Of a stretch of 64,000 bases of DNA, positions 1 to 9,587 are shown piece after piece; within the stretch, counting starts at the first letter, position 1, and the number at the start of each line of letters is the position of its first letter. A program made the translations under genes and the position numbers. The notes under the pieces are model-generated. The model saw only the letters and a list, made by a program, of their open reading frames with translations, was not told where the DNA came from and did not search any database. The stretch is from positions 27,907 through 91,906 of the forward strand of contig NZ_PYIX02000013.1 in assembly GCF_003024515.2 (NCBI RefSeq), written 5' to 3'. This DNA is from Acinetobacter sichuanensis (lineage in GTDB: Bacteria > Pseudomonadota > Gammaproteobacteria > Pseudomonadales > Moraxellaceae).

Positions 1-2279
1 AAAGTTGCAGCAGACTCAGCCCCCATATTTTCACGACGTTGGCGATAACGTTGCACGACTTCATCACTGATACGCTCAACCAAAGCTTCTTCATCTAAAC
101 GACGATCTTCTTCAAGCCACTGTGATACAGGTAGCTCAATCCCTAAGTCAACACGCAAAGCATTTTCTAGACCTTCAATATCCCACTGATCATGAATTGA
201 TTCAGGTGGAATATAAGTTTCGATTAAACCTTTCATGACTTCTTGATGCATTTCTTCAATATAATCTTGAAGAGTTGCTTCTTCTAAAATCTCATCACGT
301 TGTGAATAAATGATTTTACGTTGTTCATTATTGACATCATCGTATTTTAAAAGATTTTTACGAATGTCAAAGTTACGTGCTTCAACTTTACGTTGCGCAT
401 TTTCGATTGAACGTGACACCATTTTATGTTCAATGGCTTCATTTTCTTGCAAGCCCATTGCGCGCATCATCGCAATCACACGATCACCTGCGAAAATACG
501 CATGAGGTCATCTTCAAGTGATAAGAAGAAGCGTGATACACCAGGGTCACCTTGACGACCTGAACGACCACGTAACTGGTTGTCAATACGGCGTGATTCA
601 TGACGTTCTGAACCGATGATATGTAAACCACCTGAGCTCAACACCATTTCATTGTTTTTTTCCCACTCTGCACGAAGTCGTGCACTATCTTCTGGAGTTG
701 GATTTTCAATTTTTGCAAGTAAGGCTTTCCAGTTACCACCAAGCAAAATGTCTGTACCACGACCCGCCATGTTTGTTGCAATCGTTACAGCATTTGGTGC
801 GCCTGCTTGAGCAATAATATCAGCTTCACGCTCATGTTGTTTTGCATTGAGAACTTCATGGTGAATACCTGCATCGCGCAGTTTATCTGAAAGAATCTCA
901 GAAGCCTCAATCGTCGCTGTACCAATCAAAATTGGCGCTACGCCTGCCGCATGAATTTTTTGAATTTCTTCAATAATTGCATTGTATTTACCCTCACGAT
1001 TTAAATAAATTAAATCATTTAAGTCCTTACGCAACATTGGGCGATGGGTTGGAATTAACACTACATCTAGGTTGTAGATTTCTTTCATTTCCGCAGCTTC
1101 AGTATCAGCAGTACCTGTCATACCTGAAAGCTTTTTATATAAACGGAAATAGTTTTGGAATGTTGTGGTTGCTAAAGTTTGGTTTTCTGGTTGAATTTCT
1201 AAACCTTCTTTCGCTTCAACTGCTTGATGCAAACCTTCAGACCAGCGACGACCAGGCATAGTACGACCTGTATTTTCATCAACAATGATCACTTCGCCAT
1301 CATTGATAATATAATGCACATTACGTTGATATAAGAAATGCGCACGAATTGAAGCAGTTACATGATGAACTAAGTTTAAATTTGCTGCTGAATATAAACT
1401 TTCACCTTCAGCCAACAATCCCATTTGAATGAGTTCTTGCTCTACTGTTTCATAACCGACTTCAGTCATTTCAACAGAGCGTTGCTTTTCATCAATCCAG
1501 AAATGCCCACCGTCTGCAACTTTTTCTTCTTTCTGTGGAGTTAATTTTGGCGGAATATTATTCATTAATTGATAAAGTTGCGATGAATCTTCGCTTTGAC
1601 CAGAAATAATCAAAGGTGTACGTGCTTCATCAATTAAAATAGAGTCCACTTCATCAATGATGGCATAACTTAACCCACGTTGTTTTTTCTCTACCATCGA
1701 GAAAACCATATTGTCACGTAGATAGTCAAAACCAAATTCGTTATTTGTACCGTAAGTAATGTCTGCACGGTAAGCTTCAGCTTTTTCCATTGGTGCTTGC
1801 ATGGAATAAATCACACCAACAGTTAAACCTAAGAACTCATACAGTGGACGGTTTAACTCTGCATCACGCTGTGCCAAATAATCATTGACCGTGATGACAT
1901 GAACACCTGCTTCACTGATTGCATTGAGGTAAACAGCTAAAGTACCCATTAGGGTTTTACCTTCACCTGTACGCATTTCTGCAACTTTACCTTCGTGTAA
2001 AGTAATACCGCCAATCAATTGCACGTCATAATGACGCATGCCCATGACGCGTTTACCCGCTTCACGACAAACTGCAAATGCTTCTGGCATTAACTTATCA
2101 AGGCTTTCACCCTTTTTATATCTTTGTTTAAATTCTTCAGTTTTTGCAGATAAGTCAGCGTCACTTAAAGCAGATATTGTCGGCTCAAGCGCATTGATCT
2201 TATCGACAATTTTACGCATGCGTTTTAGTTCACGCTCGTTTTTAGTACCGAAGATTCCTCCGATCAGGCTTGCCAACAT
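1..2279 (-). CDS. secA: Preprotein translocase ATPase SecA (partial, C-terminus cut by window edge)
   Basis: SecA is the cytoplasmic motor that pushes unfolded secretory proteins through SecYEG. The reverse strand reads open from ATG at 2279 ([20 protein letters not shown]) to the window edge, about 759 codons of a protein normally near 900. Visible landmarks are the Walker A motif MRTGEGKT near residues 102-109, the Walker B region with [15 protein letters not shown] near 205-220, the preprotein cross-linking region, and the second helicase lobe with [14 protein letters not shown] and [13 protein letters not shown]. The C-terminal linker and zinc-binding tail lie outside the window. No frameshift is seen. 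Identification is certain; only the C-terminal end is missing. Confidence 0.98.
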   Translation of the reverse strand, partial: MLASLIGGIFGTKNERELKRMRKIVDKINALEPTISALSDADLSAKTEEFKQRYKKGESLDKLMPEAFAVCREAGKRVMGMRHYDVQLIGGITLHEGKVAEMRTGEGKTLMGTLAVYLNAISEAGVHVITVNDYLAQRDAELNRPLYEFLGLTVGVIYSMQAPMEKAEAYRADITYGTNNEFGFDYLRDNMVFSMVEKKQRGLSYAIIDEVDSILIDEARTPLIISGQSEDSSQLYQLMNNIPPKLTPQKEEKVADGGHFWIDEKQRSVEMTEVGYETVEQELIQMGLLAEGESLYSAANLNLVHHVTASIRAHFLYQRNVHYIINDGEVIIVDENTGRTMPGRRWSEGLHQAVEAKEGLEIQPENQTLATTTFQNYFRLYKKLSGMTGTADTEAAEMKEIYNLDVVLIPTHRPMLRKDLNDLIYLNREGKYNAIIEEIQKIHAAGVAPILIGTATIEASEILSDKLRDAGIHHEVLNAKQHEREADIIAQAGAPNAVTIATNMAGRGTDILLGGNWKALLAKIENPTPEDSARLRAEWEKNNEMVLSSGGLHIIGSERHESRRIDNQLRGRSGRQGDPGVSRFFLSLEDDLMRIFAGDRVIAMMRAMGLQENEAIEHKMVSRSIENAQRKVEARNFDIRKNLLKYDDVNNEQRKIIYSQRDEILEEATLQDYIEEMHQEVMKGLIETYIPPESIHDQWDIEGLENALRVDLGIELPVSQWLEEDRRLDEEALVERISDEVVQRYRQRRENMGAESAAT

Positions 2280-2625
2280 GTATAGACTCTCTAAAACTTG
2301 CTTATCAAAATAAATTTTTCTCAGACGTTATTATGGTGTTAGAAATTTGAAGTACAAGGTTTTTACACAAAACCAATTAAAAAAAATCTGTGCACCGACT
2401 TTCGCGTGTATGAGCTAAGGCGAACTAATGTAGCAAATTTGCACGATAGACAGATAGAACTATTCAGCAGAAATCGTGAATTTTTACATCTTGTTCAGGT
2501 TTTATATCTTATTTTCTCATAAAGAAATACAAAAACACTATTTTTAATTATAAGAAATTTAAGCCATAGTGATTTTGACGAGCTAAACAACAACTTTAAA
2601 CATTCTAAATTTTGAGGACAATATC
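2280..2625. other. Intergenic region between secA and the peroxiredoxin gene
   Basis: About 346 bases between two divergent genes, AT-rich, without a convincing open frame. It must carry both promoters. A good ribosome site (GAGGA about 7 bases before the ATG at 2626) lies at its right end. I could not pick a clear sigma-70 pair or regulator site. Confidence 0.5.
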
Positions 2626-3267
2626 ATGACAATTCGTTTGGGTGATACAGCACCTGACTTTGAACAGGACTCTAGTGAAGGGAAGATTAATTTTTACGAA
2701 TTTTTAGGTAATGATTGGGGTATTTTATTTTCTCATCCCGCAGATTATACACCTGTGTGTACAACAGAGCTGGGTTATACAGCAAAACTCAAAGATGAAT
2801 TTACCAAACGTGGTGTAAAAGCAATTGCGCTTTCTGTAGATGATGTGGAGTCACATCAAGGTTGGATTCAAGATATTAATGAAACACAACATACAACGGT
2901 AAATTTTCCAATTTTAGCGGACAAAGATCGTAAAGTTTCAACACTTTATGATTTTATTCATCCCAATGCCAGCGAAACAACCACTGTACGCTCTTTATTA
3001 ATTATTGATCCTCATAAAAAAGTCCGTTTAATTATTACTTATCCCGCTTCAACAGGACGTAATTTTAATGAAATTCTACGAGTGATTGATTCATTACAAC
3101 TTACAGACAACTATAAAGTTGCTACACCAGCAAATTGGCAAGAAGGTGAAGATGTTGTTATTGTGCCTTCAATTAAAGATGAAGCTGAACTAAAAGAACG
3201 CTTCCCAAAAGGTTATACGGCGGTTAAACCTTATTTACGCTTAACGCCACAACCGAATAAAGACTAA
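2626..3267 (+). CDS. 1-Cys peroxiredoxin (Prx6 class)
   Basis: A thiol peroxidase of 213 residues that would reduce hydrogen peroxide and organic or lipid hydroperoxides in the cytoplasm. The active-site signature PxxxTxxC is present as PADYTPVC with peroxidatic Cys45, and the downstream text has the Prx6-type layout, with a long C-terminal extension (VATPANWQEGEDVVIVPSI) and no clear resolving cysteine of the AhpC type. The ATG at 2626 is preceded by GAGGACAATATC. A strong hairpin terminator follows at 3305, so it is probably monocistronic. Whether it uses glutathione or another reductant cannot be told from the sequence. Confidence 0.93.
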   Translation: MTIRLGDTAPDFEQDSSEGKINFYEFLGNDWGILFSHPADYTPVCTTELGYTAKLKDEFTKRGVKAIALSVDDVESHQGWIQDINETQHTTVNFPILADKDRKVSTLYDFIHPNASETTTVRSLLIIDPHKKVRLIITYPASTGRNFNEILRVIDSLQLTDNYKVATPANWQEGEDVVIVPSIKDEAELKERFPKGYTAVKPYLRLTPQPNKD

Positions 3268-3304
3268 ATTAAACTGCAAAAACAAAAATTGTGCTTTCTC
3301 CATT

Positions 3305-3339
3305 GAACTCCACCTTTTTCAGATGGAGTTCTTTTTTTT
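3305..3339 (+). terminator. Rho-independent terminator after the peroxiredoxin gene
   Basis: Perfect 8-bp stem GAACTCCA (3305-3312) with TGGAGTTC (3324-3331), 11-base loop, followed directly by a run of eight T. Confidence 0.88.
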
Positions 3340-3370
3340 CAAAAATAGCCAGACACTTTCATCCTTACAC

Positions 3371-3970
3371 TTACACTTGGTACTGAGTGAATTGCATTGA
3401 ATCACGTGCCTTCACTTGCTCAAACCATGCTGCAAGTTGGCTATATTTTATCTTCCAATCTTGTTCAGGAAATCTAAAATCAATATATGCCAACAAACAC
3501 GCCACAGAAATTTCACCTATCCCAAAGTTTTTGGTGAAATTATCTAAATGTTGTTCCAACCAAATCAGTGTCGCTACCTGTGTTGCTTGAAAGCGTTGTA
3601 ACATATCTTGTGATTGTAAATGTTCAGGTTTTTTTAACTCTGCATAGCATCGCCCTACGGCTGCCATAGCACCATCAGCTAATGCTTGTAACCTTAAACT
3701 TTTAAAATATTCAACACGTTCAGTGGGATAAATCAGTGCTTTATCTTTTAAGGTACTTAAATATTCACAAATTAATGCCGAATCAAATAAAACTTCTTTA
3801 TGATTTAAAACCAAAGTTGGAACTTTTGATAATGGATTGATCTGCCTTAAATCTGGGTTTGTCCAAGGATCAATCTTAATCATTTCAAATTGATCCTGAA
3901 TTTTTAACTCTTGAATCAGCACACAAACTTTACGCGCAAAAGGCGATGTTAAAGAATAATAAAGCTGCAT
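3371..3970 (-). CDS. Glutathione S-transferase family protein
   Basis: A cytosolic GST-fold protein of 199 residues. The N-terminal thioredoxin-like domain begins MQLYYSLTSPFARKVCVLIQ, with the SPFARKV motif typical of bacterial GSTs and of the HspB/YibF-like group, followed by NPLSKVPTLV (cis-Pro) and DSALICEYL (glutathione-binding acidic residue region). The C-terminal helical domain follows. The frame is open upstream as far as 4141, but ATG at 3970 is preferred because AGGAG lies at proper spacing and the protein then starts where the family does. It is divergent from the hydrolase gene at 4121. The natural substrate is unknown. Confidence 0.88.
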   Translation of the reverse strand: MQLYYSLTSPFARKVCVLIQELKIQDQFEMIKIDPWTNPDLRQINPLSKVPTLVLNHKEVLFDSALICEYLSTLKDKALIYPTERVEYFKSLRLQALADGAMAAVGRCYAELKKPEHLQSQDMLQRFQATQVATLIWLEQHLDNFTKNFGIGEISVACLLAYIDFRFPEQDWKIKYSQLAAWFEQVKARDSMQFTQYQV

Positions 3971-4120
3971 CCGTATTCTCCTTATTATGTTTGTTATATT
4001 TATGAGTATGCTATAGAAAATCATAAACATTGCAGCATTAATGACAATGTTTTGTAAGCATTGGTTGATTTGCAAAAATAAGGTATAAGAGATGTAGAAT
4101 AATTTAACAATCAAAATAGT

Positions 4121-4933
4121 ATGATTTATAAAATCCACCATTTACATTGTGGTAGTTTTTGCCCACTCTGCGCACCTCTCTTTGGGCAAACAGGCTTAAA
4201 AGCACACTTTGTCTGTCATTGTTTATTGCTTGAGACAGATCGTGGCTTAGTTTTAGTTGCTACAGGTTTAGGCATACAAGATTATTTACATTCTAAAAAG
4301 CGTTTAGGCAAACTCATTCACTATTTTGCCGCAATTGTACCTGATCAACATTTATCTGCTTTCCATCAAATTCAACAACTGGGGTTTAAGCCCAATGATG
4401 TTTGGCATATTTTAGTCACGCATTTAGATTTTGATCATGCAGGAGGTATTGCAGACTTTCCAAATGCCACAGTACATATTTTATCGAATGAGTTTAATGC
4501 AGCACAAACGCTCTCTGCTAAAAATAAATTACGTTATCGTCCTCAACAATTTCAACAACATGCGTATTGGCACTTTTTAGAACACGCTGCGGGTGAAACT
4601 TGGTTTAATTTTCATCGTGTACAAGGTTTTAATATTTTTAAAGATGAAATTTTAATGATTCCATTATTAGGACATACGGCAGGACATTGTGGTATTGCGA
4701 TAAAACAACAAGAAGGTTATTTACTTTTTTGTGGCGATGCCTATTACTCTCACTTAGAACTTAACCCCAAATATCGTGTCTGGGGTCTAAATTGGGCTGA
4801 ACAATTACTTGCTTTTGATAATCAACAACGTCTTCAAAGCTTACAAGCATTACAAACCCTTGCCCAAACTCAACCACAAATTGAGATCATTTGCGCACAT
4901 GACCCATTGGACTTAAAGAAATATCAAATATGA
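4121..4933 (+). CDS. Metallo-beta-lactamase-fold hydrolase
   Basis: A 270-residue MBL-fold metallohydrolase. The metal-binding signature appears as THLDFDHAGG near residue 105, that is HxDxDH in place of the common HxHxDH, a variant known in some MBL subfamilies. Later ligands fit GHTAGH near residue 185 and FCGDAYY near residue 204. The length and layout recall the lactonase/hydrolase branch of the superfamily, but the substrate cannot be assigned. The N-terminus has an unusual cysteine cluster (HCGSFCPLCAP). No clear ribosome site precedes the ATG. Its stop overlaps the next gene's start by four bases, so the two are translationally coupled. Confidence 0.85.
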   Translation: MIYKIHHLHCGSFCPLCAPLFGQTGLKAHFVCHCLLLETDRGLVLVATGLGIQDYLHSKKRLGKLIHYFAAIVPDQHLSAFHQIQQLGFKPNDVWHILVTHLDFDHAGGIADFPNATVHILSNEFNAAQTLSAKNKLRYRPQQFQQHAYWHFLEHAAGETWFNFHRVQGFNIFKDEILMIPLLGHTAGHCGIAIKQQEGYLLFCGDAYYSHLELNPKYRVWGLNWAEQLLAFDNQQRLQSLQALQTLAQTQPQIEIICAHDPLDLKKYQI

Positions 4934-5523
4934 TAAAACAATATTTTTTGGCGACTTTAATTTTAAGCAGTACGCTAACAGGATGCATAACAACTTCAAC
5001 GCTTCCTGCCGACCAAAGACCCCAAAATTGGGGACAAGTCATTCAGTCCGATTATAATTTTTATAAAATGAGTGATAGCATTTTTCGTAGTGAGCAACCC
5101 AGTAAGCAATTAATTCCATTATTAGCTCAACATAATATTGATGTTGTGATCAATTTACGTAGTCGTGATAAAGATAGCTCAACACTTGCAGGTCAAAATT
5201 TAGAGTTAGTCCATATTCCCATTCATACATGGGCAATTAATGAACATGATTTATTACAAGTCATGCGCTCTATTCAAACTGCACAACAAAAAGGTCAAAA
5301 AGTATTAATTCATTGTTATCATGGCTCTGATCGTACAGGTGCTAGTATTGCAATGTATCGTATTATTTTTGAAAATTGGTCTACGGCGGATGCTTTAAAT
5401 GAAATGAAACATGGCGGTTATGGTTTTCATCCCATTTGGGGCAATATTGAAAAGTTATTTAGCCCTGAAAAAATAAAATGGATTCGAGAACAACTCTCAA
5501 ATCCATCTTCAACTCAAGGATAA
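4930..5523 (+). CDS. Dual-specificity/tyrosine phosphatase-like lipoprotein
   Basis: A 197-residue protein with a type II signal peptide: hydrophobic segment ATLILSSTLTG then Cys19 in the lipobox LTGC, implying a lipid-anchored periplasmic protein. The phosphatase P-loop is complete as HCYHGSDRTG, a Cx5R motif at Cys129-Arg135, in the setting typical of the DSP/PTP-like families found in many bacteria. The general-acid aspartate is not obvious. It overlaps the MBL-fold gene by ATGA and ends 8 bases from the convergent SPOR gene. Function could be dephosphorylation of proteins, inositol phosphates or lipids in the periplasm; this is inference. Confidence 0.87.
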   Translation: MIKQYFLATLILSSTLTGCITTSTLPADQRPQNWGQVIQSDYNFYKMSDSIFRSEQPSKQLIPLLAQHNIDVVINLRSRDKDSSTLAGQNLELVHIPIHTWAINEHDLLQVMRSIQTAQQKGQKVLIHCYHGSDRTGASIAMYRIIFENWSTADALNEMKHGGYGFHPIWGNIEKLFSPEKIKWIREQLSNPSSTQG

Positions 5524-5531
5524 GCTAAAAC

Positions 5532-6596
5532 TTAACGCCTATCTAAAGGCACCCAATCAATCACCCATGCAGACTTCATACCTAAACTATCGTCTGAATT
5601 GATTTTTTTGCGTGTTGCATCAGCAGAATCACGATCTTTTGACGGTCCAACCATGATGCGAATACCTTTAGATGTTGGACTTTTTGTCACTTTATAGCCT
5701 TTTGCGCGTAATTTTGCAGCAACAGCATCTGCATTGGCTTCATTGGCAGCCAGTGCAACTTGTACCATCCATTGCTTGTCACCATTTTCCAACAAATCAC
5801 GTGCTTTATCTGCTTCAGCCTTTTTCTTAACATCCTCTTGGGCTTTACGCTTTTTTTCTTCCGCGGCTTTACGATCTGCTTCAGCTTTTTTCTCTGCTTC
5901 AGCTTTGCGGTCTGCCTCTTTTTTCTTGTCAGCTTCTAATTTACGCTTTTCTTCCTCTTGGGCTTTACGCTTTTTTTCTTCTGTAGCTTTACGATCTGCT
6001 TCAGCTTTGCGGTCTGCTTCTTTTTTCTTATCAGCTTCTGCTTTACGTTTTTTCTCTTCTGCAGCTTTTTTCTCTGCCTCTGCATTATTTTGTTGACGCT
6101 TCTGCTCTGCTAACTTTTTTTCAGCATCAGCCTTTTGTTGCTCAAGCTTCTTTTGTTCAGCAGTTTTTTGCTGAGCTTTGGTTTTATCATCTTGATTGAG
6201 TTCAGGAGGAATATTATCCGAGCTTTCTTGAGCTGCTTTACGACGCGCATTTGCAGCTGCATATTCTTCTGCTGCCTTACGTGCTGCATCTGCTTCCGCC
6301 TGTTGTTGCATACGTAAAAAATCAGCTGCTTTCGCTTCTTGTTCAGCAACAGCCTTTTCACGCGCACGGCGTTGCTCTTCAAGTAGGCGTTTTTCTGTTG
6401 CAACATCTACAGTTAAAGGTTCAAGCTGCACGGACTCTAATGGTGCTGCTTTTTCCTTTTGCTGCACATTTGCAACAGGTGTCGTTGGTACTTGAGTTTG
6501 ATATATTTCTTCTTTGCCTTTTAGAAGGAGGGCTGCTAATAACACACCACCACCTAATAAAACAACGCCACCCATCCAGCGCTGTTTGTTATTCAT
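5532..6596 (-). CDS. SPOR-domain cell-division/peptidoglycan-binding protein with long coiled coil (DedD-like position)
   Basis: About 354 residues. After a short cytoplasmic start there is one membrane segment (WMGGVVLLGGGVLLAALLL), then a Lys/Glu/Ala-rich charged coiled coil resembling TolA from about residue 70 to 265, and a C-terminal SPOR domain (QWMVQVALAANEANADAVAAKL onward) that in the family binds denuded septal peptidoglycan. The order accD-folC-SPOR matches E. coli accD-folC-dedD. I place the start at ATG 6596, whose ATGA overlaps the folC stop; ATG 6602 two codons earlier is equally possible. The coiled coil contains a 120-bp imperfect tandem repeat. Confidence 0.85.
   Translation of the reverse strand: MNNKQRWMGGVVLLGGGVLLAALLLKGKEEIYQTQVPTTPVANVQQKEKAAPLESVQLEPLTVDVATEKRLLEEQRRAREKAVAEQEAKAADFLRMQQQAEADAARKAAEEYAAANARRKAAQESSDNIPPELNQDDKTKAQQKTAEQKKLEQQKADAEKKLAEQKRQQNNAEAEKKAAEEKKRKAEADKKKEADRKAEADRKATEEKKRKAQEEEKRKLEADKKKEADRKAEAEKKAEADRKAAEEKKRKAQEDVKKKAEADKARDLLENGDKQWMVQVALAANEANADAVAAKLRAKGYKVTKSPTSKGIRIMVGPSKDRDSADATRKKINSDDSLGMKSAWVIDWVPLDRR
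5834..6073 (-). repeat. 120-bp imperfect tandem repeat in the SPOR-protein coiled coil
   Basis: The segment starting CCTCTTGGGCTTTACGC at 5834 recurs at 5954, an offset of 120 bases, or 40 codons. Both copies encode a KKKEADRKAEA...EEKKRKAQE-type unit. The copies differ at several third positions, so the duplication is not brand new. Confidence 0.7.
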
Positions 6597-7894
6597 TGAC
6601 ATTCTTCTAAATACTCCCAGACCGCTTCTAAGGTATGGAACGAACCACACACCAAAATCAGCTGATTATTATTGGTTTCTGCAAGCGCTGATTGAAATGC
6701 TGCTTGTACACTCTCAAATTTTTCAACTGTCTCATTTTGTAAGCCAGCAACCAATTGTTCCATTGGTGCTGCACGAGCTACAGTCAATGGCGCAATTTTC
6801 CACTTTAATACAGTATTTTTCAATAACTTGACTACAGATTCTATATCTTTGTCAGACAACATTGAAAATACGGAGACAACTTCTGTGTACTGTTTATTGT
6901 ATTCTAAGAATTTTCGCAATTGCTTTAACAAAAATTCAACACCGTGCGGATTATGTCCCGCATCGAAAATCACTGTTTTTTCTTGTGATTTATAATGAAT
7001 TTTTCTAATTTCAAAACGACCTTGTAACTGTGCTGTTTCGATACCTTGCGCCATCGCTTGTTGTGATACATTCAAACCACTGGCTAAAATCGCTGCGACA
7101 GCCGTTGAGATATTATCTAAGGCTAACTGTCCCAAAGGTAACTTTAACGTCACACCTGAACTGGCAAAATCCCATGTTTTACCATCTTGGGTATCATGAT
7201 AAAAATAATCACGATTCAGCGCATAAAGCGTTGCATTACATTCTGTCGCTTTGTCCTGAATAGCTTGTGGCAAACTTTGCTGTCCACCAAAAACTACAGG
7301 AATATTTGCACGAATAATGCCTGCTTTTTCAAAAGCAATTTTTTCAATGGTATCGCCGAGCCAATCAGTATGATCTAGCCCAATATTGGTAATCACAGCT
7401 ACATCAGGATCAATGACATTGACCACATCCAAACGACCACCTAAACCTACTTCAAGCACCCAGACATCGCACTGTTTTTGTTTAAAAATAACAAAAGCAG
7501 CCAAAGTAGTGGCTTCAAAGAATGATAAAGATAAATCACAGATACGGCGCGCTTGATCAACCTCAACAAAAGCATCAATCAAGGTTTGATCATCAACCTC
7601 TTGCCCTGCAAGTTTGACACGCTCATTAAAACGATAAATATGTGGAGATTGGTATAGCCCAACATTGAGACCTTGTGCATTTAAAATTGCCGCAAGTGTT
7701 GTTGTAGTTGAGCCTTTACCATTGGTTCCAGCCACCGTTAAAACTTTAGCATTGGGTCGCATGACGCCCAATTGCTCTGCAACAGGAATGACGCGCTCTA
7801 AGCCCAAATCAATTCCTGTAACATGAACATGGCTCCAATAATTGAGCCATGTATTTAAATCATCTGTTTTTAAAGGTGCTGGATGGTTGTTCAA
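6593..7894 (-). CDS. folC: Bifunctional dihydrofolate synthase / folylpolyglutamate synthase FolC
   Basis: A 433-residue Mur-ligase-family enzyme that adds glutamate to dihydropteroate and then to folates. The ATP loop is TVAGTNGKGSTTTT near residues 53-66, followed by YQSPHIYRFNERVKL and NIGLDHTDWLGDT, both typical of FolC, and FDAGHNPHG near residue 312. Length matches the family. It starts ATG at 7894, overlapping the accD stop by four bases, and its own TGA overlaps the SPOR gene start. This coupling indicates one transcript trpA-accD-folC-SPOR. Confidence 0.97.
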   Translation of the reverse strand: MNNHPAPLKTDDLNTWLNYWSHVHVTGIDLGLERVIPVAEQLGVMRPNAKVLTVAGTNGKGSTTTTLAAILNAQGLNVGLYQSPHIYRFNERVKLAGQEVDDQTLIDAFVEVDQARRICDLSLSFFEATTLAAFVIFKQKQCDVWVLEVGLGGRLDVVNVIDPDVAVITNIGLDHTDWLGDTIEKIAFEKAGIIRANIPVVFGGQQSLPQAIQDKATECNATLYALNRDYFYHDTQDGKTWDFASSGVTLKLPLGQLALDNISTAVAAILASGLNVSQQAMAQGIETAQLQGRFEIRKIHYKSQEKTVIFDAGHNPHGVEFLLKQLRKFLEYNKQYTEVVSVFSMLSDKDIESVVKLLKNTVLKWKIAPLTVARAAPMEQLVAGLQNETVEKFESVQAAFQSALAETNNNQLILVCGSFHTLEAVWEYLEECQ

Positions 7895-8787
7895 GGCAAA
7901 TTCATCAGTTTCGCTACAATACGGTATACAGTATCACGTAATGCATGACGATGAACAATTTGATCGATTACACCATGATCAAGCAAGAATTCAGCACGTT
8001 GGAACGGTTCTTCAAGCTTCTCACGAACAGTTTGTTCAATAACACGTTTACCCGCAAAACCAATCATGGCTTTCGGTTCAGCGATATGAACATCACCCAA
8101 CATTGCCAATGATGCAGTCACACCACCGTAAACTGGATGCGTCAACACCACAATATAAGGCAGATGTGCATCTTTCATTTTTTGGATTGCTGCAGAAGTA
8201 CGTGCCATTTGCATCAAAGACAACATGCCTTCTTGCATACGTGCACCACCAGAAGCTGCAAAACAGACTAAAGGTTGTTTCAAACTAATGGCTTTTTCAG
8301 CAGCTTGAACAAAACGGTCACCCACAACCGTACCCATTGAACCGCCCATAAAATCAAATTCAAATGCGCATGCAATCAATGGAATATTTTTAAGTTGACC
8401 TTGCATGACCACTAAAGCTTCAGTTTCGCCTGTTTTATCTTGCGCTTCTTTCATACGCTCAGGATAAGGTCGACTGTCTACAAAGTGTAATGGATCTTTT
8501 GCTACAAATTCTTGACCGAGTTCTGCACTCACATTATCAAAGAACCAATTTAAGCGATCACGTGCTTTCATTTTCAGATGTTCATCACATGATGGACAAA
8601 CATAAGCATTAAAAGACATCGCAGTACGAGTAACCAATGCGTGACATTCAGGGCACTCAATGGTTGGTTCTGTAAATGTTGCTTTGAGTGTTTGTTGTTG
8701 ATCAGGCACCTCAATCCCTGGAACAGAACGATCTGTCCACGGTGTTGATGCACTCAGGATTTTCCCTGATTTCACTTCTTGATTCAT
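7891..8787 (-). CDS. accD: Acetyl-CoA carboxylase carboxyltransferase subunit beta AccD
   Basis: AccD pairs with AccA to transfer carboxyl from biotin to acetyl-CoA, the committed step of fatty-acid synthesis. The 298-residue protein has the diagnostic N-terminal four-cysteine zinc ribbon (CPECHALV...CPSCDEHLKM, about residues 40-65), then the crotonase-like carboxyltransferase core with FMGGSMGTVVGDRF and AASGGARMQEGMLSLMQM. Start ATG 8787 overlaps the trpA stop by four bases. The accA gene is not in the window. Confidence 0.98.
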   Translation of the reverse strand: MNQEVKSGKILSASTPWTDRSVPGIEVPDQQQTLKATFTEPTIECPECHALVTRTAMSFNAYVCPSCDEHLKMKARDRLNWFFDNVSAELGQEFVAKDPLHFVDSRPYPERMKEAQDKTGETEALVVMQGQLKNIPLIACAFEFDFMGGSMGTVVGDRFVQAAEKAISLKQPLVCFAASGGARMQEGMLSLMQMARTSAAIQKMKDAHLPYIVVLTHPVYGGVTASLAMLGDVHIAEPKAMIGFAGKRVIEQTVREKLEEPFQRAEFLLDHGVIDQIVHRHALRDTVYRIVAKLMNLP

Positions 8788-9587
8788 ACTAACTCATCGA
8801 GCGCTGCTCGAAGCTCCTTGACTTTATTCACCGCTGCTTCCACAGCTTGTTCTGGTGCTAAGTTTGCAAAAGGTTTGACAAATGCACTGCCGACAATGAC
8901 AGCATCAGCAACTTGCCCAACAGCTTTTGCTGAAGCTGCATCACTGATCCCAAAACCTACACCTACAGGAATATCTGTATATGACTTGATTTTTTGAATG
9001 CGTGTTGCGACTTCAGTTGTATCCAGTGTTGCAGCACCTGTTACCCCTTTTAATGACACATAGTAAATAAAACCACTGGCTTGTTTGACTACATGCTGAA
9101 TACGTTCATCTGTCGAAGTTGGTGCAAGCAAGAAAATTTGATTCATGTCGTATTTTTTCAATACTTCATCAAAATCTTTTGCTTCTTCTGGTGGTAAATC
9201 TACGAGAAGAACACCGTCTACACCACATTCGTTGGCATAAGCGACAAATTTTTCATATCCAATCACTTCAACAGGGTTTAAATATCCCATCAAGACTACA
9301 GGTGTTGTGCTGTCTTTTTGACGGAATTCTTTCACCATGTTTAAAGCATCAAGGGTATTGGTTCCTGCTGCTAAAGCACGCTCTGCGGCAAGGGCAATCA
9401 CTGGACCATCTGCCATTGGGTCTGAAAATGGCAAACCAAGTTCAAGTACATCTACGCCCGCTTCAACCATTTGATGCAACAAGGGTACGGTTACATGTGG
9501 TTGAGGATCACCCGCCATGACATAAGAAACCAATGCTTTACGCTGTTGTGATTTAAGCTGTGCAAATCGAGTGGCTAAACGTGACAT
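8784..9587 (-). CDS. trpA: Tryptophan synthase alpha subunit TrpA
   Basis: TrpA cleaves indole-3-glycerol phosphate to indole, which is channelled to TrpB. The 267-residue TIM barrel starts MSRLATRFAQLK and shows the catalytic glutamate in DVLELGLPFSDPMADGP, the aspartate in GVDGVLLVDLPPEE, and the phosphate loop GVGFGISDAASAKAV and ADAVIVGSAFV. The frame is open further upstream to 9644, but ATG 9587 matches the family N-terminus; AAGGA lies about 12 bases upstream. trpB would be expected upstream but is absent here, so trpA is apparently separate in this genome arrangement. Confidence 0.97.
   Translation of the reverse strand: MSRLATRFAQLKSQQRKALVSYVMAGDPQPHVTVPLLHQMVEAGVDVLELGLPFSDPMADGPVIALAAERALAAGTNTLDALNMVKEFRQKDSTTPVVLMGYLNPVEVIGYEKFVAYANECGVDGVLLVDLPPEEAKDFDEVLKKYDMNQIFLLAPTSTDERIQHVVKQASGFIYYVSLKGVTGAATLDTTEVATRIQKIKSYTDIPVGVGFGISDAASAKAVGQVADAVIVGSAFVKPFANLAPEQAVEAAVNKVKELRAALDELV

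Noticed and set aside
3371..4141. Longer version of the glutathione S-transferase
   Set aside because: The extra N-terminal residues overlap the divergent MBL gene start and are not GST-like; ATG 3970 has a proper ribosome site.
5734..6610. Several open frames antisense to the SPOR gene
   Set aside because: They mirror the Lys/Glu/Ala-rich coiled coil in other frames (Ser/Ala/Phe-rich text), have no ribosome sites and no family likeness.
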